A stretch of 64,000 nt of DNA from Phycisphaerae bacterium RAS1 (GTDB lineage: Bacteria; Planctomycetota; Phycisphaerae; UBA1845; Fen-1342): positions 186,001-250,000 of the forward strand of contig SMLU01000003.1 in NCBI GenBank assembly GCA_007859745.1. The letters are read 5' to 3'. Shown here one piece after another: positions 55,442-63,391 of this stretch. Each line of letters opens with the position of its first letter. Positions within the stretch are counted from its first letter, which is position 1. The notes beneath the pieces were generated by a model. It made no database searches and was not told the DNA's origin. It worked only from the letters and a program-made list of their open reading frames with translations. The translations under genes were made by a program, and so were the position numbers.

Positions 55442-58192
55442 TCACGGCACGTGCAGCGCCTCGATCACATTTGTCCGCGCTGCGCGCCGCGCCGGGAGCA
55501 GGCCGGCGACCACGCACAGCCCGACCGTCAGCCCGACCGCCAATCCCACCTGCCGCCAGGGAATCTGAAACGGCACTTCGAATCCCCACATGTTCGCCGT
55601 CATCGTGGTGGTGTTCCACGCCAGGTGCAGCCCCAGCGCCAGCCCCAGCGCGCTGCCCAGCAGCCCCAGCACCAGCGCCTCCCCCACCACCATTCGCAGG
55701 ATCTGCCCGCGCGTCGCCCCCACCGCGCGCATGATCGCAAGCTGCTTGGCGCGGCTGGTGACGTTGGCGGTCATCAGGTTGGCCACGCCCAGGGCGGCGA
55801 CGATCAATGCCACCGCGGGGACCGCCGTGAGAAGCTGCGTGACGCGCGAGAGCTCGTTGTCGATCTCGGTCTTCAGCTCGCGGGCCGTCCCGGAGAACGC
55901 CGACTGCTCGCCAAGCTGCGTCTTGATGTTCTCCAGCACCTGCATCTCGCGGTAGCGCTGCCAGCGCTCGACCAGCGGCCGGCGCTCATCGTAGTACGAC
56001 TGCGAAAGCCGGCGGCCGCGGATCGTGCCGGGCGGCGGCGGCCAGTCTGCCGGCGCCGGCGCCGGCAGCAGGTCGAAATTCACCAGCAGGAGCTTCACGC
56101 CGTCGATCTGGAAGTGCTTGCGCAGGTCGGCGTTCGTGCCGATCACCGAGCCCACCGCGACGACACGCATCTCACTTTGCGCCTGAAAATAGCCGGCGGC
56201 GATATCGAGCGCGGGCGAGTCGATGACGCCGGCGACGCGGAAGGAGCGCTCCTTCGAGCCGAGCGTCACGCGAACCTTGTCCCCCAGGTGCTTGTTGCGG
56301 GCGCGGGCGAAGTCGGACGCGACCAAGATGTGGCCGCCTTCCTTCATCAGCCGACGGGCCGTTTCCTCGTCTCCCTCGATGAACTCCAGCTTCACCAGGT
56401 CGAAGAACGAGTCCGTCTCAACGCCGAGAAACCAGGTCACGGAGCGATAAACGGCTTCCATGAACATCGGCTTCTCTTCGACGATCGCGTTCATCGCGTT
56501 GGCGGCGGTGACGCTCTTGACGCCCGGCGTCTTCGCCGCGACGTCGCCGGCGTTCGGCTGCATTTCAGCAAAGCTCCAGACGTAGGCCTCGGGGAATTGC
56601 TTGGGAAACTGCCAGCCGGCGCGGAAGCTCTCATTGAACACCGCCAGCCCGACGATCAGCGAGAGGCCGACCATCAACCCGCAGCAGATGCCCGCGGAGC
56701 GCCACACCGCATGCCCCACCTGGTCCTGCAGGAGCCGCCAGCGCACGCCCACCAGCACCGCCATCACCACCACCGCCGGAATGCTGATCAGCCAGACGGC
56801 CATCGGCGCCGCCATGGCGTAGACGGCGTAGAGAATCGAGACGGCGGTGGAGGCCCACTGCACGAAATCGGGCGAGCGGAGCACCTTGTAGTCCATCACG
56901 TAGATCTGCGCCGCCAGCGCCGCCGCCGCCAGCAGCGACACACCCGCCAGGGGCAGCAGCCCCGCGCGCCGCGCCCGCGGGCGGGCTGCTTCCATCGGCG
57001 AGACGCGCATGGCAGCCAGGGCCGGGATCGCGGCGGCGATGAACGTGGTCGCGGCGCCCGCTCCGACCGCCAGCCCGATGCCGTTCCAACTGATGGTGAA
57101 GCGGCCGATGTAGTCGGGCACGATCCAGACGGAGAGCGCCGCCAGCGCAAGACCGATGGGAATCCCCAGCACGATGCCCACCAGCCCCAGCGGCATGACC
57201 TCCCACATCACCAGCGCCGCGAGCTGCCGCCCGGTCGTGCCGATGCAGCGCAGCAGCCCGAGTTGGGCGATGCGCTCGATCATCCCCATGCTGAGCGTGC
57301 TCAGAATGATGAAGAGCGCCGTGAGCATGGCCACGGAGCTCAGCAGAACCAGCACGACTTCCTGCTGCGACTGGGCCAGGTCGATCTGCCGCAGGCGCGC
57401 CTCGGCGCTGCGCATGTTGATGTTCGGGACGACGGTGCGGGCGGCGGTGTGGATGCGCGAGGCGACGCGGCCGATGTTCCGCGCGTCGCCGTCCTTCAGC
57501 ACGATGTCGAGCGAGTTGATCATGCCGAAATTGACGGTCATGTTCTGAAGCGTCTGCAGCGGCATGAGCGCCATGCCCTTCTGCAGCCGGCCGATGCGGC
57601 GCCGCTCGACCGTGCCCACGATCCTGATTTCGTAGGGTTTGTCGCGCCCCCCGGCCCACACAAGAATCGCGTCGCCCAGTACAAGGTTGTTTTCGACGGC
57701 GAAATCCTGCTCGATGACGCAGGCGTCCTGGTCCTCCGGCGTCAGCAATCGGCCGGTGCGCAGCCACTCGGGCCAGTCGCGGATGCGGTACTCGACGGCC
57801 AGGTCGACGCCTGTCAGGTCGATCTCGGGCAGGTCGTCCACCCACGATTCCAGCTCGGCCCGGCGGGTCTTCAGGTCTTCCTGCGTGGCGGCGCGGACGC
57901 GCAGCCGTTGAACCAGTTGCGGCGCGACGAGTTCCACGTCTTCCAGCGGCGTGATCTTCTCGATCACGCGCTGCGCGAAGCGGTCGTATTTTCCCAGCGG
58001 CGATTCGAGGCTGATGTGGCTTTCGCCCACGTAGCGGGTGGCCCACTCGACAATCGTCTGCCGCACGGATTCGTAGCAGCAGGTAACCCACACCACCGCG
58101 CCGACGCCCAGCGCGATGGCGGCGACGGCGCCCAGCGTGCGGATCGACCTAACCCGCCAGTTCCTGGTAGCCAGTTGCGACCAGTGCCGCAT
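55442..58192 (-). CDS. ABC transporter permease of the MacB/LolE type, duplicated FtsX domains
   Basis: The 916-residue protein has an N-terminal membrane helix, a periplasmic domain (AQRVIEKITPLEDVELVAPQ and on) and three helices with MLTALFIILSTLSMGMIERI. A second half of the same kind follows, ending in VTSRAKQLAIMRAVGATRGQ and VLGLLGSALGLALGLHLAWN. This is the two-FtsX layout of exporters that act on lipoproteins, peptides or drugs from the membrane. I chose the ATG at 58192. It overlaps the ATPase gene by 44 bp, which implies coupled translation. The substrate cannot be told. Confidence 0.88.
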   Translation of the reverse strand: MRHWSQLATRNWRVRSIRTLGAVAAIALGVGAVVWVTCCYESVRQTIVEWATRYVGESHISLESPLGKYDRFAQRVIEKITPLEDVELVAPQLVQRLRVRAATQEDLKTRRAELESWVDDLPEIDLTGVDLAVEYRIRDWPEWLRTGRLLTPEDQDACVIEQDFAVENNLVLGDAILVWAGGRDKPYEIRIVGTVERRRIGRLQKGMALMPLQTLQNMTVNFGMINSLDIVLKDGDARNIGRVASRIHTAARTVVPNINMRSAEARLRQIDLAQSQQEVVLVLLSSVAMLTALFIILSTLSMGMIERIAQLGLLRCIGTTGRQLAALVMWEVMPLGLVGIVLGIPIGLALAALSVWIVPDYIGRFTISWNGIGLAVGAGAATTFIAAAIPALAAMRVSPMEAARPRARRAGLLPLAGVSLLAAAALAAQIYVMDYKVLRSPDFVQWASTAVSILYAVYAMAAPMAVWLISIPAVVVMAVLVGVRWRLLQDQVGHAVWRSAGICCGLMVGLSLIVGLAVFNESFRAGWQFPKQFPEAYVWSFAEMQPNAGDVAAKTPGVKSVTAANAMNAIVEEKPMFMEAVYRSVTWFLGVETDSFFDLVKLEFIEGDEETARRLMKEGGHILVASDFARARNKHLGDKVRVTLGSKERSFRVAGVIDSPALDIAAGYFQAQSEMRVVAVGSVIGTNADLRKHFQIDGVKLLLVNFDLLPAPAPADWPPPPGTIRGRRLSQSYYDERRPLVERWQRYREMQVLENIKTQLGEQSAFSGTARELKTEIDNELSRVTQLLTAVPAVALIVAALGVANLMTANVTSRAKQLAIMRAVGATRGQILRMVVGEALVLGLLGSALGLALGLHLAWNTTTMTANMWGFEVPFQIPWRQVGLAVGLTVGLCVVAGLLPARRAARTNVIEALHVP

Positions 58193-58991
58193 CGCCGGAT
58201 CCCTTGGGTTCGAGCGTGCCGACCACTTTTCCGTCCTTGAGAATGACGACGCGGTCGGCATGCGCGGCGCCGGGGGCTTCGTGCGTGACCATGACGATCG
58301 TCTTGTTCTGCTCGCGCGCGATGCGCTGCATCAGCCGCCAGATTTCGATCGACTGCTTCGAGTCGAGATTTCCGGTCGGCTCGTCCGCCAGCACAATCGC
58401 CGGATCGTTCAGCAGCGCCCGCGCGATGGCGACGCGCTGCTGCTCGCCGCCGGAGAGGGCGTCCGGCCGGTGGTGCATGCGATGTTCGAGATGGACGGTC
58501 GTCAGCAGCTCCGCGACGCGCGCCAGATAATCGCTCAGCGGCCGGCCGTCGAGCAGCAGCGGAAGCGCCACATTCTCCGCCGCCGTCAGCGTCGGGAGCA
58601 GGTTGTATTCCTGGAAGATGATCCCCAGCCGGCGGCGGCGAAAGAGCGTCCGTTTGTGGTCGGTCATCGCCCCGAGATTGTGCCCTTCGACCAGGATTCG
58701 GCCGGACGTCGGCCGGGTCAGTCCGCCGATCAGATGCATCAGCGTGCTCTTGCCCGAGCCGCTCGCGCCCATGATGGCGGTGAAAGAGCCTTGCTCGATG
58801 GTGAGCGAAACGCCGTCCAACGCGATGACCTGGTGGCCGGCGCTGTCGTACACCTTGCGGACGTCGGCGACGGCGACCGGCACGGCCGGCGCGGGGGCCG
58901 AGAGGTCGGCGGCGCGCGCCCGCACGCGGGCGGGCTGCGAACCGGCCGGAGCCAATTCGCCGGCGGCGGGCGTCGCGTGCTCTGGCTGCAT
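58149..58991 (-). CDS. ABC transporter ATP-binding protein (MacB/LolD type)
   Basis: The 280-residue ATPase has Walker A (MGASGSGKSTLMHLIGG near residue 90), a Q loop (GIIFQEYNLLPTLTAAENVA), the signature LSGGEQQRVAIARALL and Walker B with the switch (IVLADEPTGNLDSK, VTHEA). It energises the permease encoded by the overlapping gene. An N-terminal Ala/Pro-rich extension of about 55 residues precedes the core. I chose the ATG at 58991. A longer frame would translate a family B repeat (NPPLGAAGSD). The pair forms a complete homodimeric exporter without an adaptor in sight. Confidence 0.9.
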   Translation of the reverse strand: MQPEHATPAAGELAPAGSQPARVRARAADLSAPAPAVPVAVADVRKVYDSAGHQVIALDGVSLTIEQGSFTAIMGASGSGKSTLMHLIGGLTRPTSGRILVEGHNLGAMTDHKRTLFRRRRLGIIFQEYNLLPTLTAAENVALPLLLDGRPLSDYLARVAELLTTVHLEHRMHHRPDALSGGEQQRVAIARALLNDPAIVLADEPTGNLDSKQSIEIWRLMQRIAREQNKTIVMVTHEAPGAAHADRVVILKDGKVVGTLEPKGSGDAALVATGYQELAG

Positions 58992-59088
58992 CACGCAAGT
59001 GTATTCGCGTCGCGGGGCGCGAACAATGCGGCGCCCGTCCGTCCTTCCGTCGGCGTCGGCATCAACTTGATGGGTGTTTTGCCGTCTG

Positions 59089-59186
59089 TCCGAACCCGCC
59101 GCGCCAAGCGGAGGGTTGGCGTCCCCGACCGGTGTGGCCCGATTCGCTACCATCGTCACCCCGCCGCTCGGCGCGGCGGGTTCGGA
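59089..59186. repeat. Family B element, full copy (98 bp)
   Basis: Arms beginning TCCGAACCCGCCGCGCC and ending CGCGGCGGGTTCGGA. It occupies the middle of the 300-bp divergent gap between the ABC ATPase and the pterin synthase gene. Confidence 0.85.
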
Positions 59187-59291
59187 AAAACGGCTCGGTC
59201 GGCGGCATTTGCCAAGAATTTCGGCGACCGTGCGTCGCAGCCGCGTATTGTCAACCCCTGGCCGGCGGGCGAAGATCGGTCCAGGTGACCC

Positions 59292-59666
59292 ATGCCAAGC
59301 TACGAAGTGAGCGTCTCAGGCTGGTTTTCGGCTGCGCACCAACTGCGGCTGATCGACGGATCTTACGAGCCGCTGCATGGGCACAACTGGCGCGTGACGG
59401 TGACGTACGCCGGCGAGCAGCTCGACGAGATGGGGGTGCTGATCGACTTCACCATCGTCAAACCGCGGCTGGAGGAGCTGCTGCGCCGCTTTCACGATCG
59501 AAACCTGAACGACCAGCCGGCGTTCCGCGATGGCAGCCCGTCGGCGGAAATGGTGGCGCGCTATTTTGCCGACCAGTTGTGCGAACTGGACACCGCGACG
59601 GCGCGGCTCAGGACGGTCGAAGTGGAAGAGGCGCCGGGGTGTCTGGCGCGCTTCGTCATCTCGTAG
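59292..59666 (+). CDS. 6-pyruvoyl tetrahydropterin synthase-like protein, PTPS-III type
   Basis: The 124-residue protein belongs to the QueD/PTPS family. Zinc ligands are His16 (FSAAHQL), His29 and His31 (LHGHNW). The Cys found three residues before HGH in QueD is absent. Instead Glu26 stands in the form ExxHGH (YEPLHGH), which marks the PTPS-III group. That group is reported to make 6-hydroxymethyl-dihydropterin for folate synthesis, replacing FolB. The function here is inferred from that motif. Length is normal. AGGTGACCC precedes the ATG. It is followed by a family C repeat cluster. Confidence 0.82.
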   Translation: MPSYEVSVSGWFSAAHQLRLIDGSYEPLHGHNWRVTVTYAGEQLDEMGVLIDFTIVKPRLEELLRRFHDRNLNDQPAFRDGSPSAEMVARYFADQLCELDTATARLRTVEVEEAPGCLARFVIS

Positions 59667-59865
59667 GGTCCGCTGTGCGGACCATTGGAGCGGCGAGGTC
59701 GTAGAGTCGTAGGGTCCGCTGTGCGGACCAGGCGGGCGAGACGCCCGCACTCCCCGTGTGGGGCATTTCGCGCAGCAGTGCGCGGAACCACGCACCGCAA
59801 AGGTCCGCACAGCGGACCCTACGAATCCACGAACCTACGAATCTCGAAGGTCCGCACAGCGGACC
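59667..59865. repeat. Family C cluster, two forward and two reverse copies
   Basis: GGTCCGCTGTGCGGACC lies at 59667-59683 and 59713-59729. The reverse form GGTCCGCACAGCGGACC lies at 59802-59818 and 59849-59865. A family E unit lies at 59730-59754. The 371-bp gap between the pterin synthase and the oxidoreductase genes is otherwise empty, apart from a GC-rich patch near 59990-60030 with GGCGCCGCGCGGCGCC-like self-pairing. Confidence 0.88.
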
Positions 59866-60037
59866 CTACGAGTGTCGCCGTCTCGCCCGATTGTGGGGGG
59901 CAGGATGCCTGTACTCCCCATGCTGGTGGGTCACGCGGAAGATTTCGACCTCTGGCACGCGACGTGTAGGGAGAAACGCCGGCGACGTTGCGCCGCCGCG
60001 CCGCGGCGCCGCGCGGCGCCGCCGTCGGGACGTGTCG

Positions 60038-61258
60038 ATGCGGCCCTTTATTACCGGAAACGAAGCCGTCGTCCGCGGAGCGCTGCGGGCGGGATGCGAT
60101 TTCTTCGCCGGCTATCCGATCACCCCCGCCAGCTCGATCCTGACCGATTTCATCGATGCATTCGCGGATGGCTGCGGCATCGCGATCGAAACCGAGGACG
60201 AGATCGCCGCGATCGGCCAGTGCATCGGCGCCGCCATGTGCGGCGCCCGCGCACTGACCGCCACGTCCGGCCCCGGACTCAGCCTCTACAGCGAGAACAT
60301 CGGCCTGGCGCAGATGGGCGAAACGCCGCTGGTCATCGTCAATTGCCAGCGCATGGGACCGGCTACCGGCGGCGCGACTGCCAGCGGCGAGGGCGACGTG
60401 CTCTTCGCGCGGCACGTGACCTCCGGCGGCTATCCGATTCCGGTGCTGGCCGCGACCGACGCCGCCAGCGCGTACCGCCTGACGCACAATGCTTTCTTCA
60501 TCGCCGAGCGTCTCCGAACGCCGGTGATCGTGCTGACCTCCAAGGACATCGCGTTAACCCGCCAGAGTTGTGATCTGGCCTCTCTCCCTCTCCTCCAGCC
60601 GATCGAGCGAAAGTCGGCGCCGGCGGACGGCCTATTCGAGCCGTACGCAATTGACGCATCCGGCGATGTGCCGGCTTTCGCCCCGATCGGCGGGCCGCGC
60701 CAGGTTCGCTTCACCGGGTCGATCCACGACGAGCGCGGCCTTCTGACGATCGACCGCGCGAAAATTGAACGAAAGCTCACGCACCTGGTCGACAAGATCG
60801 AATGCAACGCCGACCTGATCGCCGACATACAGCTCGATGCGGATCCGCAAGCCGAGATTCTGGTCGTTTCGTATGGCGTCGCGGACGGGGCGGCGCGCGT
60901 CGCGGTCTGCATGCTCCGCGCCGCGGGCGCGCACGTTTCTCATCTCACGCTCCACAGCCTGTGGCCGATGCCGGTGAAGGCGATCACCGCCGCCCTCACG
61001 CCGGCGATTCGCTGCGTCGTCGTGCCCGAGTTGAACATCGGGCTTTATGCGGGCGAACTGCGGCGCGTAATGCCGGATATCGAGATTCTCAGCGTTTTGC
61101 GCTACGACGGAGGGTTGATATCGCCGCGGACGATCGTCGACCGCGCCACAAGCCGCGTGGTAGCGGCCGGCCCCCGTGCCGGCCGTGGTGAGGCCGAAAC
61201 CTCCCCCTGCGCAGACCGCCTGACCGTTCGGCCGGAGGCCCAGCCATGTCCGTCCTGA
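60038..61258 (+). CDS. 2-oxoacid:acceptor oxidoreductase, alpha subunit
   Basis: The 406-residue protein has the alpha-subunit pattern: ITGNEAVVRGALRAGCDFFA, GYPITPASSI near residue 27, EDEIAAIGQCIGAAMCGARA, TATSGPGLSLYSENIGLA and the later VVSYGVADGAARVA. These enzymes oxidise 2-oxoacids such as 2-oxoglutarate or pyruvate to acyl-CoA, with ferredoxin as acceptor. It carries no gamma domain, which is fused to the beta chain of the next gene. The last 30 residues are low complexity and overlap that gene by 13 bp. The ATG at 60038 was chosen because it starts the conserved core. Confidence 0.88.
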   Translation: MRPFITGNEAVVRGALRAGCDFFAGYPITPASSILTDFIDAFADGCGIAIETEDEIAAIGQCIGAAMCGARALTATSGPGLSLYSENIGLAQMGETPLVIVNCQRMGPATGGATASGEGDVLFARHVTSGGYPIPVLAATDAASAYRLTHNAFFIAERLRTPVIVLTSKDIALTRQSCDLASLPLLQPIERKSAPADGLFEPYAIDASGDVPAFAPIGGPRQVRFTGSIHDERGLLTIDRAKIERKLTHLVDKIECNADLIADIQLDADPQAEILVVSYGVADGAARVAVCMLRAAGAHVSHLTLHSLWPMPVKAITAALTPAIRCVVVPELNIGLYAGELRRVMPDIEILSVLRYDGGLISPRTIVDRATSRVVAAGPRAGRGEAETSPCADRLTVRPEAQPCPS

Positions 61259-62595
61259 CCGTCTCTCGCGACGACATGTGCTACTGCCCCGGCTGCTCCC
61301 ACGCCGCCGTGCTGGAAAAACTGGCGGCGGCGGTCGACCGGCTCAATATCCCGCCGCACAAACTCTGCCTCGTCTCCGACATCGGCTGCATCGGCACGGC
61401 TGACCGCTATTTCCGTTGCCATACGTTTCATGGCCTGCACGGGCGGTCGTTCACGTACGCGGAGGGGATCAAGCGCTACCGGCCCGATCTGACGGTCGTG
61501 GTGCTGGTGGGCGATGGCGGCTGCGGCATCGGCACAGCGCACCTGGTGCACGCCGCTCGGCGCGGCGCCGGAATCAAGGTGCTGGTCTGCAACAACTTTA
61601 ATTTCGGCATGACCGGCGGCCAGCATTCGCCGACCACGCCGGGGACCGGGCGAACGTCGACGACGCCCGATGGAACGAACGATCGCGTATTTGACCTGTG
61701 CCAGACGGCGACGCTGAGTGGGGCGGCCTACGTTGCGCGATGCAGCGCCCTGGACGCGTGCGCGACGGACTACATCGCGGCCGCCCTTCAAACTCCGGGA
61801 TTTGCCCTGCTCGATCTCTGGGAAATCTGCACAGCGTATTACATGCCGGCCAACAAGCTTTCGCCGGCGGGTTTGCGCGGGCTGTCAGCGGAACTCGGCT
61901 TGGATTTCGGTGTCCGTAGCGTCGGTTCGCCGCGTCCGACGGCGGAACCGCCGCCGGGCGCCCGCCGCGCGCCCGCGGCCGACACCGAGGTCCAACGCCA
62001 CGAGAATGCACAACCGCTCCCCTGGCCGCGGCGCGTCGAAATCTGCGTCGCCGGATCGGCCGGGCAGCGGATTCGCTCTGCGGTCGGGGTCATCGGCGAG
62101 GTCGCGGTGGCCGGCGGGCTGCATGCGGCGCAGCTCGACGATTTCCCGATCACGGTGCGGCGCGGACACTCGATATCAAACTTGATCGTCGACCGCGATC
62201 CGATCCTCTACGCCGGCGTCGATCACCCGGCGCTGGTGCTGATCCTCTCGGACGACGGCCTGAAGCGGCTCGGCGATCTGTCGGCGCTGGGGCCGGAGAG
62301 TCTGCTCATCGCAGACGCGGGGCTGAGCCTGCCGGCGACGACGGCCCGCGTCATGCGGCTCGCGACCGGGGACATCGCGAAGCGCGTCGGGGCCGCGGCC
62401 ATGGCGCTGGCGGTGCTGACAATCGGGCTGGTCCGCGGCGGGTGGATCGACGCGCGGTTGCTGGCGACCGCCGCTGAGCGGTCGCTGGGCGGCCGCTACC
62501 GCGACGCGAATCTCAAGGCGATTCAAACGGGCATCGAACTGGCCGCGGCCGGCGCCGAGCGCGCCGCGCACGCGGTCCTGACCGTCAAGGAGTAA
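61246..62595 (+). CDS. 2-oxoacid:acceptor oxidoreductase, fused beta and gamma subunits
   Basis: The 449-residue chain has a thiamine-diphosphate beta part at about 1-225. It shows CYCPGCSHAAVLEKL (iron-sulfur Cys), LVSDIGCIGTADRYF, LVGDGGCGIGTAHLVHAARR and CNNFNFGMTGGQHSPTTP. After a Pro/Arg-rich linker comes a gamma-like domain at about 262-449 (VEICVAGSAGQRIRSAVGVI, then FPITVRRGHSISNLIV and LRDANLKAIQTGIE-type helices). Alpha plus this fusion give a complete enzyme. In most 2-oxoglutarate:ferredoxin oxidoreductases gamma is separate or at the alpha N-terminus, so this order is unusual. The cofactor ferredoxin is not in view. Confidence 0.87.
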   Translation: MSVLTVSRDDMCYCPGCSHAAVLEKLAAAVDRLNIPPHKLCLVSDIGCIGTADRYFRCHTFHGLHGRSFTYAEGIKRYRPDLTVVVLVGDGGCGIGTAHLVHAARRGAGIKVLVCNNFNFGMTGGQHSPTTPGTGRTSTTPDGTNDRVFDLCQTATLSGAAYVARCSALDACATDYIAAALQTPGFALLDLWEICTAYYMPANKLSPAGLRGLSAELGLDFGVRSVGSPRPTAEPPPGARRAPAADTEVQRHENAQPLPWPRRVEICVAGSAGQRIRSAVGVIGEVAVAGGLHAAQLDDFPITVRRGHSISNLIVDRDPILYAGVDHPALVLILSDDGLKRLGDLSALGPESLLIADAGLSLPATTARVMRLATGDIAKRVGAAAMALAVLTIGLVRGGWIDARLLATAAERSLGGRYRDANLKAIQTGIELAAAGAERAAHAVLTVKE

Positions 62596-62600
62596 CGACG

Positions 62601-63209
62601 ATGATTACGGAAACGCGCGTCGACAAAGCGGTGAATCGGCTCATGCGACACTTCGGCAAGCACGTCATGGTGCGCCCGCCCGCTTCCACGGGTGAGATGG
62701 CGGAGCTCGAGGCCTTCGTCGGGCCGCTGCCGCGTGAACTGATCATTTTCCTGGCGACGACCAACGGCGTACGCGTCAACGTCGAGTGGACGGAGGAAGA
62801 GCGGCACCTGTGCTGCATTCACGAAATCCTGAGCGAGCTGCGCGCGCCGGCCGGGCCGGGCGTGCCGCCGGCGCTGGTGCCCGTCCGCGGCCCGGCCGAC
62901 GGGCAGCGTGACTGGCTGGTGCTGGAGACGGGCCCGCTCCACGGCATGGTGATGCGCTGGGAGCCGGGCATGCCGGGTGAGATGCTGCTGGCATCCTCTT
63001 TCGGGCACTACTTCGACGCCTGGGCGCACTACCTGATCGAGTTTTTCGACGTCAACGGCAAGCCCAACCGGCTCAGCCGTCCGCCGTTTGACGTGCAGTA
63101 CATCGCCAAGTACGACGCCGAGGTGCTGGAGCTGGCGGTGCGAGCGCCGGCGCGCGAGTGGCTGGCGGAGCTGGACCTGCGAGCGGCGGCCGGAGCGGAT
63201 ATGGAGTAG
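62601..63209 (+). CDS. SMI1/KNR4-like family protein
   Basis: The 202-residue protein follows the oxidoreductase by five bases. The pattern VGPLPRELIIFLATTNGVRV, then ILSELR-type helices, WLVLETGPLHGMVMRWEPGM and LASSFGHYFDAWAHYLIEFF is that of SMI1/KNR4 domains, which often serve as immunity proteins or adaptors. No toxin gene is beside it. The close spacing suggests it is the third gene of the oxidoreductase operon. The function is unknown, and a regulatory or chaperone-like role is possible. Confidence 0.72.
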   Translation: MITETRVDKAVNRLMRHFGKHVMVRPPASTGEMAELEAFVGPLPRELIIFLATTNGVRVNVEWTEEERHLCCIHEILSELRAPAGPGVPPALVPVRGPADGQRDWLVLETGPLHGMVMRWEPGMPGEMLLASSFGHYFDAWAHYLIEFFDVNGKPNRLSRPPFDVQYIAKYDAEVLELAVRAPAREWLAELDLRAAAGADME

Positions 63210-63215
63210 GAGTAG

Positions 63216-63359
63216 GGTCCGCTGTGCGGACCATCCGCGGGTTTTGTAGATTTCGTAGGGTCCGCGGTGCGGACCGTCCGTGAAGATGGCGCCTTGCCGT
63301 CAATGGTCCGCACAGCGGACCCTACATCTACTTGCCGTCAATGGTCCGCACAGCGGACC
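63216..63359. repeat. Family C cluster, two forward and two reverse copies
   Basis: GGTCCGCTGTGCGGACC at 63216-63232 and a near copy at 63259-63275, then GGTCCGCACAGCGGACC at 63305-63321 and 63343-63359. The order repeats that of the cluster at 59667-59865. It fills the gap between the SMI1/KNR4 gene and the last gene, which converge. Confidence 0.88.
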
Positions 63360-63391
63360 CTGCATCTGTTCGCCCGCGCTTTGCAGCCCAA

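Noticed and set aside
55406-58240. A 944-codon open frame on the plus strand opposite the ABC permease.
   Set aside because: It has His/Arg/Gln-rich composition without domains. The permease on the minus strand has proper membrane segments and an overlapping ATPase partner.
62601-63209. Immunity gene of a polymorphic toxin system.
   Set aside because: SMI1/KNR4 proteins can be immunity factors, but no toxin, VgrG, Rhs or secretion gene is adjacent. The neighbour is a metabolic operon.
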